From Neomicrococcus aestuarii (GTDB taxonomy: Bacteria > Actinomycetota > Actinomycetes > Actinomycetales > Micrococcaceae): a DNA stretch of 64,000 nt. The stretch covers positions 558,001 to 622,000 of the forward strand of contig NZ_JACHDR010000001.1 of NCBI RefSeq assembly GCF_014201135.1, written 5' to 3'. A program made the translations under genes and the position numbers. Positions 39,443 to 48,145 of the stretch are shown one piece after another. The notes beneath the pieces are model-generated. The model did not search any database. It was not told where the DNA came from and saw only the letters and a program-made list of their open reading frames with translations. The stretch's first letter is position 1. The number at the start of each line of letters is the position of its first letter.

Positions 39443-39489
39443 AGTGCCGCATCGGAACCCAAAGGGAACCGGTGCGGCACTCGCTTTTT
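39443..39489 (+). terminator. Intrinsic terminator after the SDR gene
   Basis: AGTGCCGCATCGG pairs with CCGGTGCGGCACT (one mismatch) and is followed by CGCTTTTT. It ends about ten bases before the IS insertion. Confidence 0.85.
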
Positions 39490-39494
39490 AAGGA

Positions 39495-39497
39495 CTA
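39495..39497. repeat. Target-site duplication CTA of the IS element (left)
   Basis: CTA flanks the left end and is repeated at 40854-40856 beside the right end: a 3-base duplication, in the range for IS3 elements. Confidence 0.65.
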
Positions 39498-39513
39498 TGA
39501 ACCGTCCCGGGAA

Positions 39514-40494
39514 TCATGCCGCTTGTTTGTTGGCGGCGTCGTCGGGTAACGAGCTGGTTTGTAGATCATAATATGTCTGCTCGTATTCCTCTGGCGTTTG
39601 GTGGTCCAGGGCGGAATGCAGGCGTTCGTTGTTGTACCAGTGGACCCACTCGAAGACGATTTCCATGACGTCGGTTTCGGTCTTCAACGCCCCGCTGCGG
39701 AACGGTGAATCCTTCGCAACGGCCTCGTTCTTGAACAACCCCATCACGGTCTCGGCTGCTGCGTTGTCATAGGCGTCACCAACGCTGCCAATGGACGGTT
39801 GTAGGCCCTCCAAGGCCAGGGTGTCGGTGTACCGGATCGAGGTGTACTGGCTTCCGGCATCGCTGTGGTGAATTAGTCCCGTCGGTGCCGGGCGGCTGGT
39901 GTGTTCGCGCCGCCACAAGGCCATCCGCAGGCAGTGTTCGACAAACGCGGTGTCCTTGACGGTTGAAGTTTCCCAGCCGAGGATCGCCCGGGAATACAGG
40001 TCGATGACCAGGGCAACGTAGACGAATCCGGAGTAGACCGGGACGTACGTAAAATCAGTGACCCAGATCTGGTTCGGAGCCGCGGCGGTGAAGTCCCGGT
40101 TCACCAGGTCCCCGGCACGGCGGCCGTCCTTGCCGGGGATGGTGGTGCGGGTCTTGCGGCCTCTGACGAGCCCGTTCATGCCTTCTTCGCGCATGAGCCG
40201 GTCCACGGTGTGTTTGGAGGCTTCCGGGAAGCCGTTACGGCGCAGCCACTGTGTCATTTTCCGCCGTCCGTAGATGATCTCGGGACGGGGGCGTCCCTTC
40301 GCGTCGGGGACTTTCACAGCACGAAGTGCATCGGTGAGGCGGGCGTCTTCGATGGTGCGCAGGGCTGGAAGGCGTTTCTTCCACGCCCGGTAGGTTCGTG
40401 CGGCGACCCGCACGCCCTGCTCCCGCAGGACGGCACAGATCGACTCGACCGCGTAACCTTCAGCGCGCATTTCGTCGATGAATCGACAGATCAA
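39514..40494 (-). CDS. IS3-family transposase OrfB (DDE integrase domain)
   Basis: A 326-residue (as opened from TTG) rve-type transposase. It has an N-terminal HTH_21-like region (YGRRKMTQWLRR) and then the catalytic D-D-E triad: D in VTDFTYVP, D in HHSDAGSQY, E in AAAETVMGLFKNE, with the ERLHSALDHQTPEEYE tail. It overlaps orfA by 4 bases in the -1 frame, and that frame stays open upstream of the TTG, so it is probably expressed as an OrfAB fusion by ribosomal frameshifting. Confidence 0.93.
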   Translation of the reverse strand: MICRFIDEMRAEGYAVESICAVLREQGVRVAARTYRAWKKRLPALRTIEDARLTDALRAVKVPDAKGRPRPEIIYGRRKMTQWLRRNGFPEASKHTVDRLMREEGMNGLVRGRKTRTTIPGKDGRRAGDLVNRDFTAAAPNQIWVTDFTYVPVYSGFVYVALVIDLYSRAILGWETSTVKDTAFVEHCLRMALWRREHTSRPAPTGLIHHSDAGSQYTSIRYTDTLALEGLQPSIGSVGDAYDNAAAETVMGLFKNEAVAKDSPFRSGALKTETDVMEIVFEWVHWYNNERLHSALDHQTPEEYEQTYYDLQTSSLPDDAANKQAA

Positions 40495-40802
40495 CGGCGG
40501 CGAGGGTCGAGCTCCCTCGCGAAGAAAATCGAGGCCTGTTTCAGGATCTCGTTAGACTCTTTCAAGTCCCGCACCTCAGCCCGGAGCCGCTTGATTTCCT
40601 CCAACTCATCAGTGCTTGGTCCGGTCTTCTCACCGGCATCGATCTGAGCCTGGACAACCCAGCGCCGGAGCGATTCAGGGCCCACCCCGAGCTTCGGGGC
40701 CAGTGCCTTGCAGGCAGCATAGACAGACGGGTATTCGGACAACCGATCCATGGTCATGCGCACTGCACGGTCACGAACTTCGGGCGGGAACTGCTTGGGC
40801 AT
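40491..40802 (-). CDS. IS3-family transposase OrfA (HTH_Tnp_1)
   Basis: A 103-residue DNA-binding protein with a helix-turn-helix (ACKALAPKLGVGPESLRRWV) and a C-terminal leucine-zipper helix (ELEEIKRLRAEVRDLKESNEILKQA). The MPKQFPPEVRDRAV start at 40802 is the family norm; an upstream frame to 40838 adds 12 residues reaching towards the IR. The sequence near its end (GATTTTCTTCG) may hold the frameshift site. Confidence 0.9.
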   Translation of the reverse strand: MPKQFPPEVRDRAVRMTMDRLSEYPSVYAACKALAPKLGVGPESLRRWVVQAQIDAGEKTGPSTDELEEIKRLRAEVRDLKESNEILKQASIFFARELDPRRR

Positions 40803-40853
40803 AGTCACTATCTTTCTCACAGAAGATAGCGGCATCAAACCCGGGACGGTTCA

Positions 40854-40856
40854 CTA
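40854..40856. repeat. Target-site duplication CTA of the IS element (right)
   Basis: Partner of the CTA at 39495-39497. Removing the element and one copy restores an uninterrupted spacer. Confidence 0.65.
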
Positions 40857-40892
40857 TAACTGCCGTCAGTGATTGCGGCGTATGCCTTTTAC

Positions 40893-42626
40893 CTAGTCTT
40901 TTTTGTCGGGATCCTCGCCGCAGATCACTTCGTTCCACGGCCGGTACGTCCATGTCAGTTTGTCCGTGGGCAAGGAGGCAGAACCGTTGGTGCGCGTTCG
41001 GGTGGTGGTGATGGTGAAGCCTTCCTGGCCACCAGTTTCAGGCACGCACTTCTCCGCTTCGTTGTAAACGGTCTCGGGCTCAGTTTTGTTGTAGGGATCA
41101 GTCGATGAAACAGTGACGTTCCACTTCTTGGTACCCCACAGCACGGAAACAACCTCGGAATCCGTGACGTAAGTTTGGATCAGGACCGGTTTGTCAGTGG
41201 TGTTGCGCCATTTCATATCGATCTGGCCTGACCACAAGGTGGCTTCACGTCCGGCGGGGTATCGATCAAACCATCGGGAGTGTGGACGGTGCTCCACGTC
41301 ATCCATGCCGCCCAAGAATCCCACGTTGAACAACTGCGTGGAGATTTGGGACAGGCCGCCGCCCACGGCGGTAGTGGAGAAGCCGTCCTCGACAACGCCG
41401 GACTCAAAAAATCCGTTAGCGGTGGTGATAGGGCCCAAAGCGTTTTCGAGGGAGAATACTTCGCCGGGCTGAACAATTACGCCGGTGACCTTCTTAGCGC
41501 CAGCAACAAGGTTCTTGGTGCGAGTGGAATCGTACGTGGGGTACGGCGTTGCGAACTCCACGATCTTCTTGGTCAGACCCCAGCTCTTCACTTCAGCTGT
41601 GGTGACTTCGGGCTGTACCTCCGTGAAGGCGACGCTGGCGGTTCGGGCCTCAGTGGTGCTGGCTTCGAGCACTTTGCTGTTCAAGCCAGTGTTGTCGATC
41701 GCGCGTCCAGTCCGACTAGCCACGACTACAGGCACTTGGTTTTTGAAGACCACACTGGCGTCCCGCGCCGTCGACTTTAAGCTGGAATTTGCTGCGATCA
41801 CCGCGTTGGTCAGTTTGTTGTTGCCGACCACCAAGCTGACCTTGGAATCCTCGGTGGTGAAGGCTGAGGCGTTGGCCAATGCGTTAGGAGTCAGAACAGC
41901 GTTGTAAGCACCAGCCTTCACGGTGATATTTCCGCTGACCAAGGCTTCGGCTTGTTCGCGAGCATCAGTGAAAGCGGATGCTGGCATCTTGGGATCCACA
42001 GTCTCAGTGACGGCCTCAACTTCGCGTGATTCGTTGCGCCACTCGCTCGCCACTGCCTCTTCGGTTTTCTCGAGATCTACGGAGACGCCGTCGGTTGGCT
42101 CGTCGAAGACAACTTTTCCGTTGGAGAAGGAGAGCTTGCCCTCTTTCGGATCACGATTCAAGGTTTCCGCAGCGGTTTCAAGCGCGTTGCCCAGGACCGC
42201 AGTATCTGCGGAGGTCTTCAGCGGTATGTTGGTGCCGCCGAACACCCGTTGGTACAGAGCCACTGGGTCCAAAGTGAATCCGGTTAATCCGTCGAGGGTT
42301 CCTTCGTAGTCCAAGCCCAGTCCCGCTTTTTCAGGTGTCAGAGCGACGCGATCGTCTCCGGAAACCACCATGACCTTTTCTTGGAGCTCGTCCCCAAACG
42401 ACTCCTTGAGCGCCGAGAGCGCAGCCGCATAGGACAATCCGCCAACTTCGACGCCTTCAACCTGGGCATCGCGTGGAACTTGATCTTGGAGCGCATACGC
42501 CGCGCCACCATAACCACAGGCTACGAGCACCACGGCGGCGCTCGAGATGATCCAGGCCTTCTTCTTCGACTTCGCGGAGCCCTTGCTCGCGGACGAAGTG
42601 GAATCTGACGTGTTCTTTGCAGTCAT
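40893..42626 (-). CDS. VanW family protein with peptidoglycan-binding-like repeats
   Basis: A 577-residue membrane-anchored, otherwise extracellular protein. A Ser/Lys-rich cytoplasmic N-terminus is followed by one membrane helix (AWIISSAAVVLVACGYGGAAYAL, near residues 28-50), two YoaR/PG-binding-4-like domains (e.g. RVALTPEKAGLGLDYEGTLDG) and the VanW domain (PGEVFSLENALGPITTANGF... GGGLSQISTQLFNVGFLGG... HRPHSRWFDRYPAGREATLW). VanW accompanies some vancomycin-resistance clusters but no van genes are near; a wall-associated role is likely, the biochemical role unknown. Confidence 0.9.
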   Translation of the reverse strand: MTAKNTSDSTSSASKGSAKSKKKAWIISSAAVVLVACGYGGAAYALQDQVPRDAQVEGVEVGGLSYAAALSALKESFGDELQEKVMVVSGDDRVALTPEKAGLGLDYEGTLDGLTGFTLDPVALYQRVFGGTNIPLKTSADTAVLGNALETAAETLNRDPKEGKLSFSNGKVVFDEPTDGVSVDLEKTEEAVASEWRNESREVEAVTETVDPKMPASAFTDAREQAEALVSGNITVKAGAYNAVLTPNALANASAFTTEDSKVSLVVGNNKLTNAVIAANSSLKSTARDASVVFKNQVPVVVASRTGRAIDNTGLNSKVLEASTTEARTASVAFTEVQPEVTTAEVKSWGLTKKIVEFATPYPTYDSTRTKNLVAGAKKVTGVIVQPGEVFSLENALGPITTANGFFESGVVEDGFSTTAVGGGLSQISTQLFNVGFLGGMDDVEHRPHSRWFDRYPAGREATLWSGQIDMKWRNTTDKPVLIQTYVTDSEVVSVLWGTKKWNVTVSSTDPYNKTEPETVYNEAEKCVPETGGQEGFTITTTRTRTNGSASLPTDKLTWTYRPWNEVICGEDPDKKD

Positions 42627-42781
42627 GCTGGTGTTAACAATCCATGTAGAGGAAACGGCTCTGAGCCCTGTTGCTCCAAGAATAGGACTTTCTGCGCCCT
42701 AGAAACGTTGCACGCCGGAGCGTCGCGAAATCGAGACCGCACTGTTATTTTCTGTGAGGCTCACAGATGGTGGCGGCTTGG

Positions 42782-43645
42782 CTAGATTCCCCACAACAAC
42801 GGCAAGATGTCGAGGCGGCGCTGGCGTACGACGACGCTGGCTACCGCTTCGAGTGCGGGCTTAGCGCAGAAGGCCACACCAATGCCGGCAGTTTCGAGCA
42901 TGTCAATATCGTTGGCCCCGTCGCCGACGGCGATGGTTGCGGAAAGCGGTACGCCGAACTCTTCGGCCCATTGCTTCACGTAGCGGGCTTTAGCGGCACG
43001 GTCCACGATTTCGCCGACCACACGACCAGTGAGGTGACCGTCCACGATCTCGAGCTCGTTCGCGGCAAAGGCGTCCAAACCAATCTTTTCGGCCAACGGT
43101 GCCAACACCTGGTTGAATCCACCGGACACCGCCACCAGCTTGTTGTTCTGCAAGTGCAGCGCTTGCGCCAGTTGGAAGGCGCCGGGTGTGAACTCCACGC
43201 GTTCCACCACCTCAGCGATGATGCTTTCCGGAAGTCCGGCGAGCGTTGCGACGCGTTCACGCAAGCTTTGCGCAAAATCAAGTTCACCGCGCATTGCGGC
43301 TTCCGTGACAGCCGCAACCTCTGCTTCTTTGCCAGCGTGGGAGGCCAGCATTTCAATCACTTCTTGTTCAATCAGCGTGGAGTCAACGTCCGTGACTACC
43401 AGCACCTTCTCTGCAGCCAGAAGGCTCGTGGGAACCTTAGCGAAGCCGTCGTAATGCGAGCCTGAGCCGGCGCCCACGGAATCTTCGCCAACCCCGAACG
43501 GAGCGAGAGCCGCAGCGATCTGCTCGTCGTGAGCGGCGGCGTCGTAATCCCAGCGGGATCCGGAAATTTCACCAGACTCGGAAATCTTCCAGGCAACCAC
43601 GGACTGGGGGAGGGCTGAGGACTCGGACAAGTGATTTTGGCTCAT
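42782..43645 (-). CDS. serB: Phosphoserine phosphatase SerB
   Basis: A 287-residue HAD phosphatase for the last step of serine synthesis. The nucleophile motif is VVTDVDSTLI, the phosphate/serine site SGGFNQVLAPLA and the metal motif GDGANDIDML. The N-terminal ~85 residues are a degenerate regulatory domain. The ATG at 43645 follows GGAGAATACTTTC; an upstream start at 43699 is less likely. The last residues (VVVRQRRLDILPLLWGI) are encoded next to a copy of the dispersed motif. Confidence 0.92.
   Translation of the reverse strand: MSQNHLSESSALPQSVVAWKISESGEISGSRWDYDAAAHDEQIAAALAPFGVGEDSVGAGSGSHYDGFAKVPTSLLAAEKVLVVTDVDSTLIEQEVIEMLASHAGKEAEVAAVTEAAMRGELDFAQSLRERVATLAGLPESIIAEVVERVEFTPGAFQLAQALHLQNNKLVAVSGGFNQVLAPLAEKIGLDAFAANELEIVDGHLTGRVVGEIVDRAAKARYVKQWAEEFGVPLSATIAVGDGANDIDMLETAGIGVAFCAKPALEAVASVVVRQRRLDILPLLWGI
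42826..42842. repeat. Copy of dispersed motif in the serB 3' end (copy g)
   Basis: GTACGACGACGCTGGCT; all 17 bases are identical to 405-421 before uvrA. Confidence 0.6.
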
Positions 43646-43742
43646 GAAAGTATTCTCCAGTGCGCGCAACAGGCAAGAAAGATTTATGACCCGCTCCACA
43701 AAATTTCGCGGTAACGGTGCTCTCTAGCCTACTGTTTTGAAC

Positions 43743-44528
43743 ATGGTGCAAGTGCTTGAGTTCGTAGACGTTGATGTGGTCCGTGGCCACAAAGAGATTT
43801 TGAAGAAGTTTTCGTGGGAAGTAGACGAAGGTGAACGTTGGGTAGTTCTAGGCCCTAACGGCGCCGGAAAGACCACGCTCCTTCAGCTGGCTTCCACGCG
43901 CATGCACCCCACCCGGGGCACGGTTTCCGTGTTTGAAGAGCAGCTGGGCAAGGTGGATGTCTTCGAGCTTCGCCCGCTGATCGGCTTGAGCTCGGCGGCT
44001 CTGCTCAACCACATCCGTGGCGATGAGAAGGTACTCGACGTGGTGCTGACGGCTGCCTACGGCATGACCGGACGCTGGCGTGAAGAATACGAGAAGCTCG
44101 ATGAGCGTCGCGCGTTCCAGCTCTTGCACGAGTGGGGCATGTCCACCATGATCAACCGCAAGTTCGCCTCGCTGTCCGAAGGCGAGCGTAAGCGCGTACA
44201 GATCGCTCGCGCGCTCATGACGGATCCTGAACTGTTGCTGTTGGATGAGCCGGGTGCCGGGTTGGACCTCGCAGGCCGTGAAGACCTCGTTAAGCGACTG
44301 ACCACGCTGGCCCAAGATGGTGCCGCGCCTACTTTGGTGCTCGTGACGCACCACCTCGAAGAAATCCCACCCGGATTCACGCACGCCCTCCTGATTCGCG
44401 ATGGCGAAAAGGTAGCCGCCGGACCGCTTGCCGAGGTGATGACGGAAGAGAACCTGTCCACCACCTTCGACGCGAAGCTCCGCCTCATGCAGACTGAGGG
44501 ACGATTCATGGCGGTCGCCGCCCAGTAA
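43743..44528 (+). CDS. ABC transporter ATP-binding protein (ModF/YlmA-like)
   Basis: A 261-residue ATPase. Walker A is GPNGAGKTT, the signature LSEGERKRVQIAR has Glu in place of the usual second Gly, Walker B is LLLLDEPGAGLDL and the switch is LVTHHLEEIP. This set resembles the stand-alone YlmA/ModF-type ATPases. There is no permease partner; the next gene, overlapping by one base, is a TSUP transporter that is not ATP-driven. The ATG at 43743 is preferred over a TTG two codons earlier. Confidence 0.85.
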   Translation: MVQVLEFVDVDVVRGHKEILKKFSWEVDEGERWVVLGPNGAGKTTLLQLASTRMHPTRGTVSVFEEQLGKVDVFELRPLIGLSSAALLNHIRGDEKVLDVVLTAAYGMTGRWREEYEKLDERRAFQLLHEWGMSTMINRKFASLSEGERKRVQIARALMTDPELLLLDEPGAGLDLAGREDLVKRLTTLAQDGAAPTLVLVTHHLEEIPPGFTHALLIRDGEKVAAGPLAEVMTEENLSTTFDAKLRLMQTEGRFMAVAAQ

Positions 44529-45325
44529 TGGATTTTTGGCGCGAACTCATCATCCTGCTCGGAGGCCTCTGGGCGGGAACCATCAACACGATCGTGGGCT
44601 CCGGCTCCCTCGTGACCTTCCCCATTCTCGTGGCGCTTGGCTACGCGCCGGTCAACGCCGTAGTTTCCAACGCCATGGGCCTTGTTGCCGGTGGCTTCTC
44701 CGGTGCGTGGGGATATCGCCGCGAAGCGGCCTCCGTGAAGACGGTCCTGCTGAAGCTGTTGCCTGTGTCCCTCGTGGGCGGCCTCTTGGGCGCCTACCTG
44801 CTGTTGCATTTGCCCGAAACCGTGTTTGGTTACGTGGCGCCCGTTCTGATCTTGCTCGCCGTGCTTTTGGTGATCTTCCAGCCGGCATTGTCCGCCTGGG
44901 CGCGCCAGCGTGCGGGGGAGCGCAACTCAGATCCCGCTGACGCGGACAAGCAAAAACTACCCGTCCTGTTGTATGTCTTGGTGTTCTTGACGGGAATCTA
45001 CGGCGGATACTTCACCGCCGCTCAGGGCGTCATCCTGATGGGAATCTTCGGAGTCTTCCTGCACGCCAGCCTGCAGCAGTCCAATGCCATCAAGGTGATC
45101 CTGTCCCTCGTGGTGAATCTAGTCGCCGCTATCTCCTATTTGCTGTTCGCCTGGGAGCGAATCCACTGGGAGGCCGTCCTGCTGATCGCGGTCGGCAGTC
45201 TGATCGGCGGTTTTGTGGGAGCCAAGATCGGCAGGAAGCTTTCGCCAAATATCTTGCGACTCGTGATCGTCATTCTGGGCACCGTGGCCTTTATCAACAT
45301 GATCTTCAAGCTCATCAACGGCTAG
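44528..45325 (+). CDS. TSUP (TauE/SafE) family permease
   Basis: A 265-residue membrane protein of about eight helices in two repeats, with the family motifs GGLWAGTINTIVGSGSLVTFP at the start of repeat one and GIYGGYFTAAQGVILMG at the start of repeat two. Members export or take up sulfite, sulfonates or other sulfur anions. It overlaps the ABC ATPase gene (TAATG). The trmH gene follows 9 bases after the stop. Confidence 0.9.
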   Translation: MDFWRELIILLGGLWAGTINTIVGSGSLVTFPILVALGYAPVNAVVSNAMGLVAGGFSGAWGYRREAASVKTVLLKLLPVSLVGGLLGAYLLLHLPETVFGYVAPVLILLAVLLVIFQPALSAWARQRAGERNSDPADADKQKLPVLLYVLVFLTGIYGGYFTAAQGVILMGIFGVFLHASLQQSNAIKVILSLVVNLVAAISYLLFAWERIHWEAVLLIAVGSLIGGFVGAKIGRKLSPNILRLVIVILGTVAFINMIFKLING

Positions 45326-45334
45326 ACCCGCACC

Positions 45335-46156
45335 TTGACTACTTCGTTCTTGCCACCCAATGTGGTCCATCTTGAAAATGCCGACGATCCGCGCGTTGCC
45401 GACTATGTGGCGCTTTCCGATGCCGCGCTTCGCCAAAAACGCGACCCCGAGCAGGGGATCTACATCGCGGAGTCCACCAACGTCGTCAAGCGCGCTATTG
45501 CGGCCGGGCACACCCCGCGAAGTTTTTTCCTCACCGAGAAATGGCTCCCCAAACTATCGGAGGAAATCGCTCGTTTCCCAGAGGTTCCCGTCCTGATGGG
45601 CTCACCGGAGATCCTGGCAGAGATCGCCGGATTCCACTTGCACCGAGGCGCACTCGCCGCTATGAACCGGCCGGCAATTGCCGATGTTGCTGACATCCTG
45701 ACCGGGGCTAAGCGAGTTGCGATTTTGGAGGGGCTGACCGATCACACGAATGTCGGTGCGATCTTCCGGAACGCGGCGGCTATTGGTGTTGGTGCGGTGC
45801 TGATTTCACCACAATGCGCCGACCCGCTTTATCGACGCTCTATTCGTGTCTCGATGGGAACGGTGTTTCAGATCCCATGGGCACGAGTCCAGGAATGGCC
45901 GGAAGGGCTGGAGAAGCTCAAAGAGGCGGGATTTTTCCTAGCCGGCATGTCCTTGGGTGAAGACTCCATCACGCTGGATCAGCTCATCGCTAAGCGCTCC
46001 TCGAAGCTTGCATTGATCTTTGGAACAGAAGGTGACGGACTAACGACTGAGACTGATCGCTTGCTTGATGCGCGCGTGACCATTCCCATGATGAATGGCG
46101 TAGATTCACTCAACGTTGCAGCCTCATCAGCCGTGGCGTTCTACATGACGCGGTAG
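45335..46156 (+). CDS. TrmH/SpoU family RNA 2'-O-methyltransferase, apparently a hybrid rebuilt by an island
   Basis: A 273-residue SPOUT methyltransferase: an N-terminal L30e-like RNA-binding part, then the knot with LTDHTNVGAIFRNAA, CADPLYRRSIRVSMG, IFGTEGDGLT and SLNVAASSAVAFY. The start is uncertain (TTG at 45335 or GTG near 45362). The gene reads as complete, but its 3' half (from about 45757) is duplicated in diverged form at 51736-52153 beyond a ~6-kb insert, and looks less like host codon use than that displaced copy. I infer that the island supplied this 3' half. Confidence 0.88.
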   Translation: MTTSFLPPNVVHLENADDPRVADYVALSDAALRQKRDPEQGIYIAESTNVVKRAIAAGHTPRSFFLTEKWLPKLSEEIARFPEVPVLMGSPEILAEIAGFHLHRGALAAMNRPAIADVADILTGAKRVAILEGLTDHTNVGAIFRNAAAIGVGAVLISPQCADPLYRRSIRVSMGTVFQIPWARVQEWPEGLEKLKEAGFFLAGMSLGEDSITLDQLIAKRSSKLALIFGTEGDGLTTETDRLLDARVTIPMMNGVDSLNVAASSAVAFYMTR

Positions 46157-46250
46157 CGTCACTGGCGGCTAACGCTGAATTCTGGGCTGAGTCCAATCGA
46201 ACAATGAAGCCCATTACCTATTGCCTTTTGCGAACCGCCGTCCGTCAATG

Positions 46251-46279
46251 TGCGAGTCAAGAGTTCTCCTGGCTATGAT
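46251..46279 (+). promoter_or_regulatory. Possible promoter of the island operon
   Basis: A TATGAT -10-like hexamer at 46274-46279 lies 36 bases before the ATG at 46316; the matching -35 position (46251-46256, TGCGAG) is poor. ACGGAGGAAACT is a strong ribosome binding site. Confidence 0.3.
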
Positions 46280-46315
46280 TGATTCGACGGGGGACCAACT
46301 TGCACGGAGGAAACT

Positions 46316-47206
46316 ATGAGAACCTCCACTAAGCAGGAGCTAGCGACGTTATCTCGGATGTTTTCGCCCGCCGTTATGCGGGAGCTCGGAAAATCCGGAA
46401 CCTCCCCCCTTCTTGCGCGATTGCTGCGGGAAACAAGTCTGCCAGAGTCCCTCCCTCTGGATGCGACGCTCGCGGACGCCTTTGAACTGGCATTCGCGAC
46501 GCTGAGCAGGATGGGTAACCGTGATGATTACGTTTATCGGACAGCAGTCACACAGAAAATAGTTCTCGGCAGGCATAGTCTGCGAACGGCTACGGTCTTA
46601 AATGAGGTTAGGGCCGGACGTTCAAAGGCTGATGTCGTAGTGCTCAACGGCACCTCCACGGCTTACGAGATCAAGTCCGAACGCGACTCTTTTCGACGAT
46701 TGCCGCAACAGCTCGCGGACTATTGTTCTGTTTTTGCGTCAGTCAACGTCGTAACGAGTCCAAATCAGGTGGAAGCAGTCCTGCAGTTAGCTCCCGAAGA
46801 TGTTGGTGTTCTTACACTCTCGTCGCGTTATCGGCTTCAAACCGTACGTAAAGCTGTTGACCGACCTGAACGCACATCACCAGTGTCGCTGCTCGAGACT
46901 CTTCGAATTGACGAGGCAGCACAAGTACTCTCGCTTCTTGACATCTCGTACCCAGACGTCCCTAACACCTTGCGATGGGGCATGCTACGTGAAATCTTCG
47001 CTGGCCTGGAAGCAACAAGCGTCCATTCGAGTGTGGTGCGCGTCCTCAAATCCACGCGCTCATGCGCCGGACTCGAGCCGGTAGTAAAGCGGCTTCCCGT
47101 TCATCTTGCTGTAGCAGTCCTGTCGACAGACCCATCCCCTGCCGCGACTCGGAACCTGAGCACGGCGACGTGGCAACCGCTCGCGTCCGTATTAGCTTGG
47201 AGTTAG
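46316..47206 (+). CDS. sce7726-like protein, predicted RecB-type PD-(D/E)XK nuclease
   Basis: A 296-residue soluble protein I recognise as sce7726-like. The segment at residues 97-136 reads as a PD-(D/E)XK nuclease core: E97, D106 (SKADVVVLNG), E118-x-K120 (AYEIKSERDS), then Q132-LAD-Y136, which fits the QxxxY motif of RecB-like nucleases. The C-terminal half is helical with no known domain. It is the first gene of a three-gene operon, 6 bases ahead of a sce7725/Beta-like gene; the same pairing gave these families their names in Sorangium. The nuclease call is inferred from motif pattern. Confidence 0.8.
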   Translation: MRTSTKQELATLSRMFSPAVMRELGKSGTSPLLARLLRETSLPESLPLDATLADAFELAFATLSRMGNRDDYVYRTAVTQKIVLGRHSLRTATVLNEVRAGRSKADVVVLNGTSTAYEIKSERDSFRRLPQQLADYCSVFASVNVVTSPNQVEAVLQLAPEDVGVLTLSSRYRLQTVRKAVDRPERTSPVSLLETLRIDEAAQVLSLLDISYPDVPNTLRWGMLREIFAGLEATSVHSSVVRVLKSTRSCAGLEPVVKRLPVHLAVAVLSTDPSPAATRNLSTATWQPLASVLAWS

Positions 47207-47212
47207 GATCCG

Positions 47213-48145
47213 ATGTATTACCCTTTCTTTCGGGGCAAGCAGTTTGAGCTCTTAGCGATCCGCGAGTCAGCGAAGGTGATCGCAGACGCAGGCTTTACTC
47301 CGATCATTGAACCTGTGCGTCAGACGCTAAGCGGCCTCCAACGAGCGCTCAAGGAACTCGTTGAGGAAGGGGCCACGGCTGCGGTCATAATTAATCCGCG
47401 ACACGGCGACCACAGGAACGGAGGTGATCATCTCGCAGCCGACCTTCGAGAGAAATATGCCGACAATGATGCGATTGCCCCCGCCATACTATTGACCAGC
47501 GAAATGGGCCTGGAGGAGGCGCTAGCGAAAATCGCTCCTTACGAAGGCCGGTCCCTAACCTTTGTTCATGCAGGCTTTACGGACGGGAAGGGTCTGGCTG
47601 CCAAGCTACCCTCCGGGGACTTCACTCACGTTTTCCTTGATGCTCGCAACATCCTTTACCGGCGGCCATTCAGGGGCGGACGACGAATTTTGGTGGAAGA
47701 CGGATTCGAGCGCAAGAAGAACGCTGATTATGGTCCCATCGACCGCTTTTCGGACCTTCACGTCACCTTTGAGGAACTGGGCGGTGATGGTTATGGAGAT
47801 TTTCTGACCATTGGGGACCATTACACCGAGGGCGGTGGCCCAGCTTATGCCGTGGCGATCCATCTGACTTTTATTGACTCTGAGCAAGACGACGCGATGT
47901 TCGTCTACCACTTTGTTTCCGACTCGAACGACACCCCGGTCGACCCAGCGGGTAAGTTTGCACAGGCGCTCGACAAGCTGATCAGGGAAGTAGACCGTGA
48001 GGGGTCCAAAGTTCTCAACACATCGGCGGTGAAAGAGTTCCGCGATCTTCATGACCGAGGGCACTTCCCAGGCCTTGGTTTCGTAAAGAAATTGTCAATT
48101 AAGCATCATCTCGAGACACTCGCGGACTTTCAGGCAAATGGCTAG
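47213..48145 (+). CDS. Beta family protein (sce7725-like)
   Basis: A 310-residue soluble protein resembling the sce7725/Beta family, named after phage T4 Beta protein. It opens with the family signature MYYPFFRGKQFELLAIRE, followed by alternating strand-helix segments (FTPIIEPVR, AAVIINPRHG, IAPAILLTSE, LTFVHAGFTD, THVFLDARN) that suggest a barrel-like fold; no catalytic motif is evident. It lies between the nuclease-like and RES genes and overlaps the latter by 8 bases, so its product may be a specificity or regulatory partner. Confidence 0.78.
   Translation: MYYPFFRGKQFELLAIRESAKVIADAGFTPIIEPVRQTLSGLQRALKELVEEGATAAVIINPRHGDHRNGGDHLAADLREKYADNDAIAPAILLTSEMGLEEALAKIAPYEGRSLTFVHAGFTDGKGLAAKLPSGDFTHVFLDARNILYRRPFRGGRRILVEDGFERKKNADYGPIDRFSDLHVTFEELGGDGYGDFLTIGDHYTEGGGPAYAVAIHLTFIDSEQDDAMFVYHFVSDSNDTPVDPAGKFAQALDKLIREVDREGSKVLNTSAVKEFRDLHDRGHFPGLGFVKKLSIKHHLETLADFQANG

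Larger units (their letters stand above)
39498..40853 (-). mobile_element. Complete IS3-family insertion sequence, 1356 bp
   Basis: The ends are inverted repeats: TGAACCGTCCCGGG is identical at both ends, followed by four differing bases and then ATGCCGCT again at both. A CTA target duplication flanks it. It carries overlapping orfA and orfB on the minus strand. The element lies in the spacer between the SDR terminator and the VanW gene, so it breaks no visible gene, and intact ends and frames suggest recent arrival. Confidence 0.93.

Noticed and set aside
40893-42626. VanW gene as evidence of vancomycin resistance
   Set aside because: No vanHAX or regulator genes nearby; VanW-domain proteins are common in actinobacteria without resistance.
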